From: an uncultured Bacilli bacterium
GTDB lineage: Bacteria; Bacillota_I; Bacilli_A; RF39; UBA660
DNA: 64,000 nucleotides
NCBI GenBank assembly: GCA_934095825.1
Contig: CAKOKQ010000003.1
Location: 62,001 to 126,000 of the forward strand
Reading direction: 5' to 3'
The notes beneath the pieces were generated by a model. The model did not search any database, was not told the DNA's origin, and was given only the letters and a program-made list of their open reading frames with translations. The first letter of the stretch is position 1; each line of letters opens with the position of its first letter. Made by a program: the position numbers and the translations under genes. Below, one piece after another: positions 1 to 9,586 of the stretch.

Positions 1-2
1 CA

Positions 3-272
3 AATAACATTACAAGAAAACTTATTATGCAAGATATTAATAAAGCTAATGCCTTTATGGGAGCAGAGTATAATGTTGTTGATACTGAATATTATTTTCT
101 ATTTAAAGAAAAGAGAATGGATTTAATTCAGAAGAAATTAAGAACACTAATGAGTGGACTTGCTAACTGTGGATTAAATTCTATGCAAGTATCAAATAAT
201 GATTTAAGAATGATTTTAGATAATTTTTTAAATGGGGGAAAACAAACTAATTTTGGGACGGTGATGTTTTAA
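3..272 (+). CDS. 3' part of a T4SS-operon gene, cut by the window edge
   Basis: The reading frame is open from the first bases of the window, so the true start is probably upstream; an internal ATG at 27 gives 81 residues. I do not recognise a family. The visible part is a small, charged, helical-looking segment rich in Lys, Asn and Leu with no membrane span. Its stop overlaps the start of the VirB4-like gene (TAATG, one shared base), so the two are translationally coupled and it very probably belongs to the same secretion or conjugation machine. It could be the tail of an accessory protein or a detached VirB4 N-terminal domain; the sequence alone does not decide. Confidence 0.6.
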   Translation, partial: NNITRKLIMQDINKANAFMGAEYNVVDTEYYFLFKEKRMDLIQKKLRTLMSGLANCGLNSMQVSNNDLRMILDNFLNGGKQTNFGTVMF

Positions 273-2059
273 TGATAAATATTAAAAGTGAATTAGCACC
301 AAAAGGAATGAAATTTGATGTAACCGATTTCATGATAAGTGGTAAATATTGTACAATATTTACCATAGTAAGTTTTCCAAAATATATCGCACCAGGTTAT
401 CTTTCAGATCTTTCTAATATTGCTGGTGTTAAAGTAGTTGCTAAACATATACCTCTTGAGTTTTCTACTATGCAAAAAATGATTAATAAAGAAATTGCGG
501 ATTTAAAACAAAGATATCAAAATGAAAAAGATAGAACTATTCAAGAAAGAATTAGACAAGATTATGAATCATTAGAACAATTTGTTCAAATGCTTGCAGC
601 AACTCAGTCAAGAGTATTTGACTTTCAATTACATTTAATGGTAATGGGCGATTCTAAAGAAGATTTAGAAAATAAAAAAATGAATGTAAGAAGTTTCCTT
701 GATGCTATGGGTATGCAAGGAATACCTCTTATGTTTGAACAAGAGAAAGTTCTTAAATCAATTTTACCAATATTTCCAAAACAAGATATTGAAGAAAGAA
801 TTGGTACCCCAATTCCAAGCCCAACTATTGCTGCCATGTATCCATTTATTTTTGATAGCGTTAAAGATGTAGGAAATTCAACCTTATTTGGTGTAGATTA
901 TTCAGGTGGTGTAGTTTTATTCAACCAATTCTTATATCAAGTAAAAAAAGAACATAACAGAAATAATGGTAATATGATTATTTTAGGTACTTCTGGTTCT
1001 GGTAAATCAACTGCTGCTAAATTATTACTTCGTAGTCATATTCGCAATGGCTATAAAGTTGTAGCCATTGACCCAGAAGGTGAACTTGAAGACATGGCTA
1101 GATTCCTAAATGGTGATTTTATCGATTTAGGTAAAGGTGGTCAATTCGGTATGATTAACCCACTTGAAGTAGTAATGGATGCCGATGAAGAAGATATCGC
1201 TCAAGGACTAGGTTACACTATTTTAACAAGAGCTATTCAATCACAAAAAGCCTTTATGAAATACTATTCACCAGATATTGAAGAAGATGTCCTAACTATG
1301 TTTAGTGAAGTATTACAAGATACTTATAGAAGATTTAAGATTGATTTTAATACTGATTTTTCTAAGTTAACAAGTAATGATTATCCAACATTTGATGATT
1401 TATACGCCACTATCCGTGGACGATTATTATCAATGCCGGATAAAACTAGAGAAAGAGATGTTCTAGAAAGATTAGAACTTAAAATAAGACCATTTACAAA
1501 TGAATTAAGATATTATTTTAATGGTCATACAACTTTAAATATTAATAGTGATTTTATTGTCTTTAATATTAGAGATTTAATGAATAGTGATGATAATATT
1601 AGAAATGCTGTATTCTTCAATATCTTAAAATATGCTTGGGGTTTATGTTTAGATAAATCTGTAACATCAGTATTATCCGTAGATGAGGCTCATGTATTAT
1701 TATCATCAAGAAATGAATTAGGAGCCGAATTCTTAGCCCAGATTCAAAGACGCAGTCGTAAATATAATAGTGGTACTATTATAATTACTCAACAACCAAC
1801 TGATTTTGCAGCACCAAACCTTATTATGCATGGTAAGGCAATATTTGATAATGCTTCATATTATTTAGTCATGGGATTAAAAAAACAAGCTGTTGATGAT
1901 TTATCATTATTAATAGATTTAAACGAAGCAGAAAAGAATAATATTAAATATTATAACCAAGGTCAAGGCTTATTTATATGCGGTTCAAGGCGCATGCAAA
2001 TATATGTAATTTGTACTAATGAAGAGCTTGATTCCTTTGGATCTGGTGGTGGATTATAG
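272..2059 (+). CDS. virB4: VirB4-like type IV secretion ATPase
   Basis: 595-residue cytoplasmic ATPase of the VirB4/TraC class, which powers assembly and substrate passage of type IV secretion or conjugation channels. Seen: an N-terminal accessory domain (about 1-230), Walker A GTSGSGKST at 239-247, Walker B ending in DE at 471-472 (VLSVDEAH), and the downstream ITQQP motif typical of the family. Family knowledge: VirB4 is the signature ATPase of T4SS and acts as hexamers at the inner face of the membrane. The start overlaps the upstream stop. It is followed by a strong terminator and then a SpoIID/M23 protein, lipoproteins and a VirD4 ATPase. No relaxase is visible, so a conjugative role is inferred only. 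Confidence 0.92.
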   Translation: MINIKSELAPKGMKFDVTDFMISGKYCTIFTIVSFPKYIAPGYLSDLSNIAGVKVVAKHIPLEFSTMQKMINKEIADLKQRYQNEKDRTIQERIRQDYESLEQFVQMLAATQSRVFDFQLHLMVMGDSKEDLENKKMNVRSFLDAMGMQGIPLMFEQEKVLKSILPIFPKQDIEERIGTPIPSPTIAAMYPFIFDSVKDVGNSTLFGVDYSGGVVLFNQFLYQVKKEHNRNNGNMIILGTSGSGKSTAAKLLLRSHIRNGYKVVAIDPEGELEDMARFLNGDFIDLGKGGQFGMINPLEVVMDADEEDIAQGLGYTILTRAIQSQKAFMKYYSPDIEEDVLTMFSEVLQDTYRRFKIDFNTDFSKLTSNDYPTFDDLYATIRGRLLSMPDKTRERDVLERLELKIRPFTNELRYYFNGHTTLNINSDFIVFNIRDLMNSDDNIRNAVFFNILKYAWGLCLDKSVTSVLSVDEAHVLLSSRNELGAEFLAQIQRRSRKYNSGTIIITQQPTDFAAPNLIMHGKAIFDNASYYLVMGLKKQAVDDLSLLIDLNEAEKNNIKYYNQGQGLFICGSRRMQIYVICTNEELDSFGSGGGL

Positions 2060-2083
2060 AAAGCAGTTTTTACTGCTTTTTTT
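2060..2083 (+). terminator. Rho-independent terminator after virB4
   Basis: An 8-bp stem (AAAGCAGT / ACTGCTTT) with a TTTT loop followed by a T run begins at the last base of the virB4 stop codon. It separates virB4 from the SpoIID/M23 gene, or allows partial read-through. Confidence 0.85.
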
Positions 2084-2127
2084 AAATAATTATGATAAAA
2101 TAAAGTGGAAATAAGGCGGTGAAGTAA

Positions 2128-4791
2128 ATGAACAATGGGGATGAAAATAAAACTGAAAATGAGTTATTGGAACAGAACCAAAATGAAGAGCAACCGAGTA
2201 GCCATAAAAGAACACCAGCACAAGGTATAGTAAAGGTTCTGGCAACAGGAGCAGGTGCCGCAATTGGTGGTAAAACAGGAGCCAATATCGGTTCTAAAGT
2301 TGGTGATGCAATTAATAATCAAAGTCAAAATCAACAACCAATCCAAAGTTCAGGACCAGCATTAAATAAGCCGAAATTAGATAATCAAACAGACTTACAA
2401 AATAACGAACAACTGCCAAGTTCTTCGCTACCACTAGACAATGAATTACAAGAACCAACTACAAGTAAAGGAATAAAAAAAGGAGAGAATGACTTAATCA
2501 CTCCTTCTCCAAAATTGCCTAAGCAGGAAAAGAAACCCATAGGGCAACAGCCAACTATTGGCGGTAAAAATCCAACAAAAAATAAATATGCTAATTTTTT
2601 AAATAAGCACAGCAAGCATGCTGATGGCAGTAATGACGACAAAAAAGATAATGGCGAGATACAGGATAAGAAAGAACAAAATCCTCTAAAAAAATTAAAT
2701 CCTTTAAGAAGAAGTAGATTACTTAAAAATGAGAAAAATAGTGAAGAAGAACCAGAATCCGAAGAAGAAGCAGCTAAAAAAGACCTAAAACAATTTGGCA
2801 ATGTTTTAAAATTTGCTGGTGGATTATTGTCAGGTATTATGGGCGCTCTAGGAGCAGTTGGAACCTTCATTATTACACATATAGTTTTGATATCGATTAT
2901 TTTAGTAATTGCTTTAGTAATGATTCTTATTTCAACAGTTATTACACTACTTGTATCGTTTTTTCAATATGGTAAAGAAGAAGATGGCACCGTTTGCTAT
3001 ACAACGCCAAGTTGCAATCAAATTGTCATAAAAAGTGAAGAAGGCGATAAGACATATTCACTGGAAGATTATATAGCTGGCGCTATTGTTAATTATTATG
3101 ATCATGATAGTTATGCCGTACCGGATGCTGATGTAGACCAAAATTTATTAAAAGCTTTTAGCGTAATCATACACTCAGATATAGCGGCATATTCTGACTA
3201 TGATTACACGACCGAAACTTGCACTGTTAATGATTCATCAAGATTTAAAGACATATATATTCCAAATGAAAATAAAGACGGCGAAGATGTTGATAATTCA
3301 GAAAATGGTGATGAATCAGAAAATACAGATGATACTACAACTGATTCATCAACGGAACAAACAGAAGAAGAATTAGAAAAACAAAAGAAAGATAAATATT
3401 ATACACAAGCTAAAACAGCTGCTAGTAGTGTGTTGTCAGAAGTTGTTGATATATATACTCAAAGAGTAAATATATTTTATGACGGATATATAAGTACGCT
3501 TAATACATCTTCTGTAACAGGAAATGATTATAAATCTATTATACGAGAATATATAAAAAATAGTCCAGATTATGAAACTGTAAAAAATGACAGTGTTATA
3601 TCGGAAACTGCAGGTGATAATGAAGATACTATTGATGATAATGATGGTGAACCAATTGGTATTTATCCAGTATGCGGATTTCAAAAAAAGGATAGTAATA
3701 ATGACAATATTGGAACAATTGTTATAAATGATTTATGCTACCAAGTAGTAGTAACCGACAATATGGTTGGCAAAGTGGCAGGTCATTCAGAAGATTATTC
3801 AGGTGTTTATTCATATAATCAATTTATTGAGGGAGTAGTTGCAAATGAAACAGGATATGGTTGGAATAAATATCCAGATATCTTAAAAGCTCATGCTGTG
3901 GCAGCTAGAACTTATTTTTACAATACGGTAAAAAGTGGCTCTAAATATGGTAGCATAGATGGAAATACTTGTTATTTTACTACAAGTACTTATAGCATGG
4001 GCTTTAAAAAAAATACCGATTCAGCAATTACACAAGCCGTTAATGAAACCTCTGGAGAATATATTATGGTTAATGGACAAATTTCTAAAGAAGCAAGATG
4101 GGATGCTTTTGGGTATTCTAGTAAAGATGATAATTATTACACTCTTAGACAAAAAGGATTAAAAATTCCTGTTAATTGGATTGAAAGTAGAATTTCTAAA
4201 GAAACAATAGCCTATGATAATAAACACAGCCATGGTGCCGGAATGAGCCAATGGGGAGCAGCATACTTAGTAATTGCTCAAAATAAGACTTACAAGGATG
4301 TAATTAAATTCTTTTATGATGCGGATATAGCTAAAGTAATTGGCGACTATATCATGCCCATTAATACATTCTCCAGAATTTCCGGAGAAGTTAATGATAG
4401 ATGTAAAAATCCATATGTATTTGAAAAACATAGAGGTATAGATTTTGCAGCTGCCGCAGGAACACCAGTATATGCTGCCCATTCTGGAACCGTATCCAAA
4501 CTATATCCAGGTGATACTAAAGAAGGAATAGGGGTTGCAATAAATAATGGTGATGGAACGACTAGCTATTATTTCCATTTTAGTAAAAGAGAAAATCTTG
4601 TTGAAGGTCAAAAGGTAGAAATAGGTCAAAAAATCGGAGAAGTTGGTAGCACAGGAGGTTCAACAGGCAACCACCTTCATTACCAAATGTTAAAAACTGG
4701 TACTAATGATGTTGTTCAGTCACGCGATTATTTACCATTAGATGAAAAGGGGTATACATGGTGTTACGGATCAAGAAAGCAAAAAAAATAA
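2128..4791 (+). CDS. Membrane-anchored SpoIID + M23 peptidoglycan-remodelling protein
   Basis: 887-residue fusion. Order: a low-complexity, Gln/Asn/Lys-rich cytoplasmic N-terminus (1-225), one or two membrane spans (about 227-280), an acidic extracellular linker (380-530), a SpoIID-type domain (about 560-745; EGVVANE, AVAARTYFY and HGAGMSQWGA motifs), and a C-terminal M23/LytM zinc endopeptidase domain (about 755-875; HRGIDFA and HLHY supply the metal-binding His/Asp/His). Known: SpoIID enzymes cleave glycan strands at denuded muropeptides and M23 enzymes cut cross-links. Inference: it opens the wall for the secretion channel encoded around it (VirB1-like role). The alternative is a sporulation engulfment role, since SpoIID acts with the M23-like SpoIIQ in endospore formers. 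Confidence 0.88.
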   Translation: MNNGDENKTENELLEQNQNEEQPSSHKRTPAQGIVKVLATGAGAAIGGKTGANIGSKVGDAINNQSQNQQPIQSSGPALNKPKLDNQTDLQNNEQLPSSSLPLDNELQEPTTSKGIKKGENDLITPSPKLPKQEKKPIGQQPTIGGKNPTKNKYANFLNKHSKHADGSNDDKKDNGEIQDKKEQNPLKKLNPLRRSRLLKNEKNSEEEPESEEEAAKKDLKQFGNVLKFAGGLLSGIMGALGAVGTFIITHIVLISIILVIALVMILISTVITLLVSFFQYGKEEDGTVCYTTPSCNQIVIKSEEGDKTYSLEDYIAGAIVNYYDHDSYAVPDADVDQNLLKAFSVIIHSDIAAYSDYDYTTETCTVNDSSRFKDIYIPNENKDGEDVDNSENGDESENTDDTTTDSSTEQTEEELEKQKKDKYYTQAKTAASSVLSEVVDIYTQRVNIFYDGYISTLNTSSVTGNDYKSIIREYIKNSPDYETVKNDSVISETAGDNEDTIDDNDGEPIGIYPVCGFQKKDSNNDNIGTIVINDLCYQVVVTDNMVGKVAGHSEDYSGVYSYNQFIEGVVANETGYGWNKYPDILKAHAVAARTYFYNTVKSGSKYGSIDGNTCYFTTSTYSMGFKKNTDSAITQAVNETSGEYIMVNGQISKEARWDAFGYSSKDDNYYTLRQKGLKIPVNWIESRISKETIAYDNKHSHGAGMSQWGAAYLVIAQNKTYKDVIKFFYDADIAKVIGDYIMPINTFSRISGEVNDRCKNPYVFEKHRGIDFAAAAGTPVYAAHSGTVSKLYPGDTKEGIGVAINNGDGTTSYYFHFSKRENLVEGQKVEIGQKIGEVGSTGGSTGNHLHYQMLKTGTNDVVQSRDYLPLDEKGYTWCYGSRKQKK

Positions 4792-5495
4792 TATTATTGT
4801 TAATTAGCATAATTTTCTTAAGTGCATGTGAAGCCAACTATACAATAACAATAAATAAAGATAGTATAAATGAAAAAATTGAGGTTTTAGATAATGTTAG
4901 TCAGAATAGAACTGTAACTGATATAATGGAAAATTATAAAAGAAAATATCCAGTATATGATGATGATAAGATAGAAGAATATGATAACTTGTATATAAAA
5001 TACGATGGGGTTGAGTATTATAATCAAACTTATAATATTGATGACAATGGGTATCACTTATTCTATAACTATACTTATCCAATCGAAAAATTTAAAGAGG
5101 CTAATTCCATAAATTATACTTATAATTATAAGAATATTACATATAAGGATAATATATTAAAAATAGCTATTGGGGCAACCAATAATAATATGAAATATGA
5201 TGAATATTTTACAAATCTTACAGTTAATGTAATAACAGATTATATTGTTTTAAATAATAATGCCGACTCAGTAATTGGCAATAGATATATCTGGTATATA
5301 AATAAAAATAATAATGATGAAAAATTAATAAATTTTGAAGTAGACTTATCAAAGACTCAAAGCGAAATTGATAAAGAAGAAAAGATAAAAGAAAAAAAGA
5401 ATAACTTATTAATACCGGTTTTAGCAGGAGCACTCATAGTATATGCAATAATTATCTTTGTTATAATAACTAAAAGAAGAAAAAATGAGGGTTAA
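4758..5495 (+). CDS. Lipoprotein with C-terminal membrane span (T4SS operon)
   Basis: 245 residues: a basic N-terminus, hydrophobic signal and lipobox LSAC (Cys near residue 24), then an extracellular Tyr/Asn-rich domain and a C-terminal transmembrane segment (about 218-238) ending in a basic tail. The ATG at 4758 is preceded by AAAAGGGG and overlaps the SpoIID/M23 gene by 34 bases, so the two are coupled. It resembles the next gene in architecture (lipobox, a NNADxVxxN-y-W motif before the end, C-terminal span), so the pair looks like an old duplication. I do not recognise the domain. A structural role in the envelope part of the secretion machine is inferred from position. Confidence 0.75.
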   Translation: MVLRIKKAKKIILLLISIIFLSACEANYTITINKDSINEKIEVLDNVSQNRTVTDIMENYKRKYPVYDDDKIEEYDNLYIKYDGVEYYNQTYNIDDNGYHLFYNYTYPIEKFKEANSINYTYNYKNITYKDNILKIAIGATNNNMKYDEYFTNLTVNVITDYIVLNNNADSVIGNRYIWYINKNNNDEKLINFEVDLSKTQSEIDKEEKIKEKKNNLLIPVLAGALIVYAIIIFVIITKRRKNEG

Positions 5496-5496
5496 A

Positions 5497-6258
5497 ATGA
5501 ATAGAAAAATCAAATTAATTATTTTATTAATGCCAATGATCTTATTAAGTACAGGTTGTAGTGCTACTTATAAAGTTAATATAACTAATGAAAATATTGG
5601 AGAAATACTTGATATCAGTGAAAATAGAGATCAATTTGATAAGATTGCTTTTGAATATAAATATGGAAGTTTAGAAAATTATTCAAAATGTTATGATTGC
5701 CCAGATAATTATGTTAGTAAGATGAAAGAATATTATGTAAACAATTATTATACTAATAAAGATAATTTTAGTAGAGATAACAAAACTAGTAGTTATAATA
5801 ATAGTAATGGTAATTATCTATTTGAGTTAAATAATAAAAAAGAATATTCATTAAAAAATAATTTACTAATTAATAATATTACAAAGGATAGCTTAATAAT
5901 AAATGATAATAATATTATTCTGCATTTAGATAATATTCCTAATAATTTAGTTGAAAAAATTGATAATGTTAGTATAATAGTAACAACTGATTTACCAGTT
6001 GTTTCTAATAATGCTGATACTGTTGAAGATAATAAATATACTTGGAATTTTGATAAAACAAATTATATAACAAAGAGTGTTTCTTTATATATAGAAAGAC
6101 CAAAAAAAGAAGAAGATACTAAAAAAAATAATACGCAAAAAAACAATAAATCTAAGAGTCATGGTCCAGCTTTTACCATAATTATTATGATTGGAGTTTA
6201 CTTAGCTATTATTATTACTGTTATTAATTTCTTTAATAAAAAGAAAAAATTATTCTAG
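5497..6258 (+). CDS. Second lipoprotein with C-terminal membrane span
   Basis: The start is placed at ATG 5497 rather than 5485 because GAGGG lies six bases before it. Seen: a signal segment with lipobox LSTGC, an Asn/Tyr/Lys-rich extracellular domain, a short Lys/Asn-rich linker and a C-terminal transmembrane helix with a KKKK tail. The shared pattern with the preceding lipoprotein (an acidic stretch after the Cys, a conserved NNADTVEDNKYTW-like motif near the end) suggests paralogy. Function unknown. Because it sits between the wall hydrolase and the VirD4 ATPase, an envelope component of the same apparatus is the simplest guess. Confidence 0.75.
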   Translation: MNRKIKLIILLMPMILLSTGCSATYKVNITNENIGEILDISENRDQFDKIAFEYKYGSLENYSKCYDCPDNYVSKMKEYYVNNYYTNKDNFSRDNKTSSYNNSNGNYLFELNNKKEYSLKNNLLINNITKDSLIINDNNIILHLDNIPNNLVEKIDNVSIIVTTDLPVVSNNADTVEDNKYTWNFDKTNYITKSVSLYIERPKKEEDTKKNNTQKNNKSKSHGPAFTIIIMIGVYLAIIITVINFFNKKKKLF

Positions 6259-6308
6259 TAGTATTTTAACTATTATAGTATAATAAACATAGAAATTGGG
6301 TGTTGTAA

Positions 6309-9164
6309 GTGAAATTTAGAATATCAAAAAAAGACTTAATTATATTAGCGTGCTTTTTAGTATTTTTACTTTATTTATGCGCTATTGGGGTAATGAACTT
6401 TGTTACCTTTGGATCATCAGGAACACTTTGGGGATTAAATCCATTTCCTGCTTTTTCAGGCGCTTATTTAGGCTTAACATTACTACTTTATGTTGTATGT
6501 GTTATTGTTATTTTTGCTTCCGTTTCTTCTTATGTTTTTGAGAAAAAAGGTAAAAAAGGAATCGGCTTAGTTGTAGAAGATAAAGTAGAAACTGGTTATT
6601 CTTCTTGGGCCAAAGATAAAGATATTAAAGGTGATAGAGGCGTAACAGAAGTAGATTATACTGCTCCAACCGTAAATGCTGCGGGTATCCCTTTGATTTA
6701 TGATACTAAAAAACATAAAGTATGGGTTGATAATGGCGAATATCACACTGTTGTTATCGGGGCTTCTGGTTCTGGTAAATCCCAATGTATCGTTAAACCA
6801 TTAGTTAACTTACTTGCTAAAAAAGGTGAATCAATGATTATCACCGACCCTAAAGGTGAACTTTACACATCAGCCGCTCATCGTTTAAAAGACTTAGGAT
6901 ATAATGTTATTGTATTAAACTTCCGTGATCCTTTAAACGGTAATGCTTGGAATCCCCTAACTTTACCATATCAATATATGAAAATGGGAAATATGGATAA
7001 AGCAACGGAGTTACTAGATGATGTTGCCTTAAATATCTTGTATGACCCCAATAACAAAGGCGAACCATTCTGGGAAAAAAGTGCTGCCGACTTCTTTTCT
7101 GGTTTAGCATTAGGACTTTTCCAAGATGCCAAAGAAGAAGAAATAAACATTAACTCTATTAGTTATATGTCCACCGTTGGTGAAGAGCGTTTAGGACCTT
7201 CTAACTATACAAAAGAATATTTTACTATGAAGGGTGAATCTTCATCAGCATATACATTTGCAGCAAATACCATTAACGCTCCAAGCGATACTAAAGGTGG
7301 TATTATGTCAACCTTTAGACAAAAGATAAGACTTTTTGCATCTCGTGAAAACTTATCAGAAATGTTAGGGCATAGTGATTTTAGTATTTTAGATATAGGG
7401 CGTCAAAAGACAGCAGTATTTATTGTTATTCATGATGAAAAAACAACTTATCATGCCCTAGCAACAATCTTTATTAAACAAGCTTACGAAACATTAATTG
7501 ATGTGGCTCAAAAAAATGGTGGTAAATTACCAATTAGAACTAATTTTATTTTAGATGAGTTTGCCAACATGCCACCTTTAAAAGATGTTGATTCAATGGT
7601 AACAGCTGCCCGAAGCCGTGATATGCGTTTTACCTTCATTATTCAAAACTTTGCTCAGTTAAATGATGTATATGGTAAAGAAGTTGCCGAGGTAATTCGT
7701 GGTAACTGTGGTAATACTATCTATTTAATTTCTAGTGAGCTTGCGGCCTTAGAAGAAATAAGTAAAATGTGTGGTGAAGTTAAATCAAAAGATAAGGATA
7801 AAACCGCTTCCACACCATTAGTAACGGTAACCGATTTACAAAAATTTAAAATGGGAGAAGCTTTACTTATTAGAATGCGTAAAGGTCCTTTCAAAACTAA
7901 ATTACAATTTGATTATAAGACTAGTTGGGGCTATCAACAAGTTGATGAACCTTTCCCACAAAGAGAAGCAAAGCCAGTACAATTATTTGATATAAAAACC
8001 TTTGTTAAAGAAAAGAAAAAAGAGCAATCTTTAAATAATCCCAATGCTAATAGTAATCCATTTGGGGGACCAAATCTTTTTGATAATCCTTTTGGCAGCT
8101 CTCCATTCGGTGGGTCTAGTCCGTTTGGTGGATCAACTAATCCTTTTGGACCATCTAATCCATTTGATAGTACCCCTTCCACACCAAAGAGTCCAACTGG
8201 TGGTCTAGATTTAGATGCTATGTTAAAAGACATTGATAAAAAAATTGCTGAATTAGATGCTGAAGAAGCTAAGCAAAAGGAACTAGAAGCTCAAAATAAT
8301 AAAGAAAAATCTTCAGAAACTACTAATATTGAACCACCTAAGCCAACTGAGAATATTTCAGAGATTAAACCAATTGACTTAGGATTAGATAATAGTAAAA
8401 ATCTTAAAGAAGAAAAGCCATTAAATAATAATAATATATTTGCTTCTTCAACTGATGATATTAACATTGATACAAAACCAGAGACTTCTAAAGTTTCAGT
8501 TAATACAGAACCGGAAGTAGAACAAATTTTGCCAAAAACAGAACCAGAATCTGTTAAAATTCCAAAGTCAGAACCGACAGAAGAATTAAATTTTAAAGTT
8601 CCTGATTTGGATACTTTATTAGCTAATTTAATTGGCAATGATACTGCAAGTGCTAAAGTAGTAGAGCCTAAAGAAGAGATAAAAGAAGCTAAAGTTGAAC
8701 CTGTAGTAGAAGAAAGAAATCAGGTTTCTGAAATAGCTGTAGAACCCAAAATTGAAAAAGTAGAAGTAAAAGAAGAACCAAAAGTTGTTGAACCAGAACC
8801 AGTAGCTCCTTTAAAGGAAGAACCAGTAATTTCTAATGACATATTTGAAAACAATGATGAAGTTTTATTAGAAACACCAAAACCTGCTATTGGCGGTAGT
8901 TTAAGAGATATGCTTTATAATCCCGTGAATGCTAATGTTAATACAAATAGTGCTAACGAAAATAATAAATTTATTTCTACACCTAGTATTAGTGAAATAA
9001 AAAATAACGCTGAAACAAAACAGCATATCGAAGACAAAAAAATCGAAAATGAAGTTATAAAGAGTGAAGATAAACCTGTTATTAACATCAAACCGGAAGA
9101 AATAAAACCAGATAATAACACTATATCTGATGATGAATTCTTTGATGACTTCTTTGGCGATTGA
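6309..9164 (+). CDS. virD4: VirD4/TraG-type coupling ATPase
   Basis: 951 residues from a GTG start with GGGTG upstream. Two N-terminal membrane spans (about 10-30 and 53-75), then a TraG/VirD4 motor: Walker A GASGSGKS at 151-158 and Walker B FILDEFAN at 413-420. The last 380 residues are unusual: an NPFGG-rich stretch (about 570-630), then a long acidic/Pro/Lys low-complexity tail ending in an acidic patch (DDEFFDDFFGD). Known: VirD4 proteins recruit DNA or protein substrates to the T4SS channel. The tail is not part of the usual fold and may be a docking region. Found with VirB4, it makes a two-ATPase T4SS. No relaxase is in the window, so the substrate is open. Confidence 0.92.
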   Translation: MKFRISKKDLIILACFLVFLLYLCAIGVMNFVTFGSSGTLWGLNPFPAFSGAYLGLTLLLYVVCVIVIFASVSSYVFEKKGKKGIGLVVEDKVETGYSSWAKDKDIKGDRGVTEVDYTAPTVNAAGIPLIYDTKKHKVWVDNGEYHTVVIGASGSGKSQCIVKPLVNLLAKKGESMIITDPKGELYTSAAHRLKDLGYNVIVLNFRDPLNGNAWNPLTLPYQYMKMGNMDKATELLDDVALNILYDPNNKGEPFWEKSAADFFSGLALGLFQDAKEEEININSISYMSTVGEERLGPSNYTKEYFTMKGESSSAYTFAANTINAPSDTKGGIMSTFRQKIRLFASRENLSEMLGHSDFSILDIGRQKTAVFIVIHDEKTTYHALATIFIKQAYETLIDVAQKNGGKLPIRTNFILDEFANMPPLKDVDSMVTAARSRDMRFTFIIQNFAQLNDVYGKEVAEVIRGNCGNTIYLISSELAALEEISKMCGEVKSKDKDKTASTPLVTVTDLQKFKMGEALLIRMRKGPFKTKLQFDYKTSWGYQQVDEPFPQREAKPVQLFDIKTFVKEKKKEQSLNNPNANSNPFGGPNLFDNPFGSSPFGGSSPFGGSTNPFGPSNPFDSTPSTPKSPTGGLDLDAMLKDIDKKIAELDAEEAKQKELEAQNNKEKSSETTNIEPPKPTENISEIKPIDLGLDNSKNLKEEKPLNNNNIFASSTDDINIDTKPETSKVSVNTEPEVEQILPKTEPESVKIPKSEPTEELNFKVPDLDTLLANLIGNDTASAKVVEPKEEIKEAKVEPVVEERNQVSEIAVEPKIEKVEVKEEPKVVEPEPVAPLKEEPVISNDIFENNDEVLLETPKPAIGGSLRDMLYNPVNANVNTNSANENNKFISTPSISEIKNNAETKQHIEDKKIENEVIKSEDKPVINIKPEEIKPDNNTISDDEFFDDFFGD

Positions 9165-9185
9165 AATACTTATTACTAAAAAAAT

Positions 9186-9220
9186 ACTCCTTCATAAAAT
9201 ATAACGAAAGGAGTTTTTTT
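9186..9220 (+). terminator. Terminator whose stem contains the next gene's Shine-Dalgarno
   Basis: ACTCCTT (9186-9192) pairs with AAGGAGT (9208-9214), followed by seven T's that run straight into the ATG at 9221. It can stop transcription from virD4, and the same right arm is the ribosome binding site of the rhodanese gene. Confidence 0.65.
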
Positions 9221-9475
9221 ATGCAAGTTATTAATATTAAAGATTATAATCCGTCGCTAGGACCCCTAATTGATGTAGAAGATGCTAGTTCTTATAAAAT
9301 AAAACATCAGAATGGGGCCATTAATATTCCATTTACTGAATTATCATATAATTTTCAAAATTTGTTAGATAAAAATAAACAATATTATATTTATTGTAAT
9401 GCTGGTAATAAAAGTCGAAGGATAGTGGCAATCCTTGAAATTTATGGCTATAAGGTAACCCAAGTGCTATTGTAA
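9221..9475 (+). CDS. Small single-domain rhodanese-like protein
   Basis: 84 residues when started at ATG 9221, which has AAGGAG seven bases upstream; an upstream in-frame ATG at 9161 lacks a site and overlaps the virD4 stop. The fold signature is a rhodanese: LIDVEDASSYKIKHQNGAINIP early, and the active-site loop YCNAGNKSR with the catalytic Cys at about 59. Such proteins transfer sulfane sulfur or act as redox and sulfur-relay partners in the cytosol. It stands alone between the secretion operon and the TasA-like cluster, so no pathway partner is indicated. Confidence 0.85.
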   Translation: MQVINIKDYNPSLGPLIDVEDASSYKIKHQNGAINIPFTELSYNFQNLLDKNKQYYIYCNAGNKSRRIVAILEIYGYKVTQVLL

Positions 9476-9531
9476 TACTAAAATATATTCTCTTTAAAAT
9501 TTACAAATTATAAATTATTCAAAAAAAAGGG

Positions 9532-9560
9532 TTGAAATCATTTTTAGAATTTGGTATTAT
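9532..9560 (+). promoter_or_regulatory. Sigma-A-type promoter of the first TasA-like gene
   Basis: TTGAAA (9532-9537), a 17-base spacer and TATTAT (9555-9560), followed by an AGAGGAGG ribosome binding site at about 9569-9576 before ATG 9587. Confidence 0.75.
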
Positions 9561-9586
9561 GTAATCATAGAGGAGGATAAAAAATC

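Noticed and set aside
8291..9121. Minus-strand frames opposite the VirD4 tail
   Set aside because: Low-complexity shadow of the acidic tail; no start sites.
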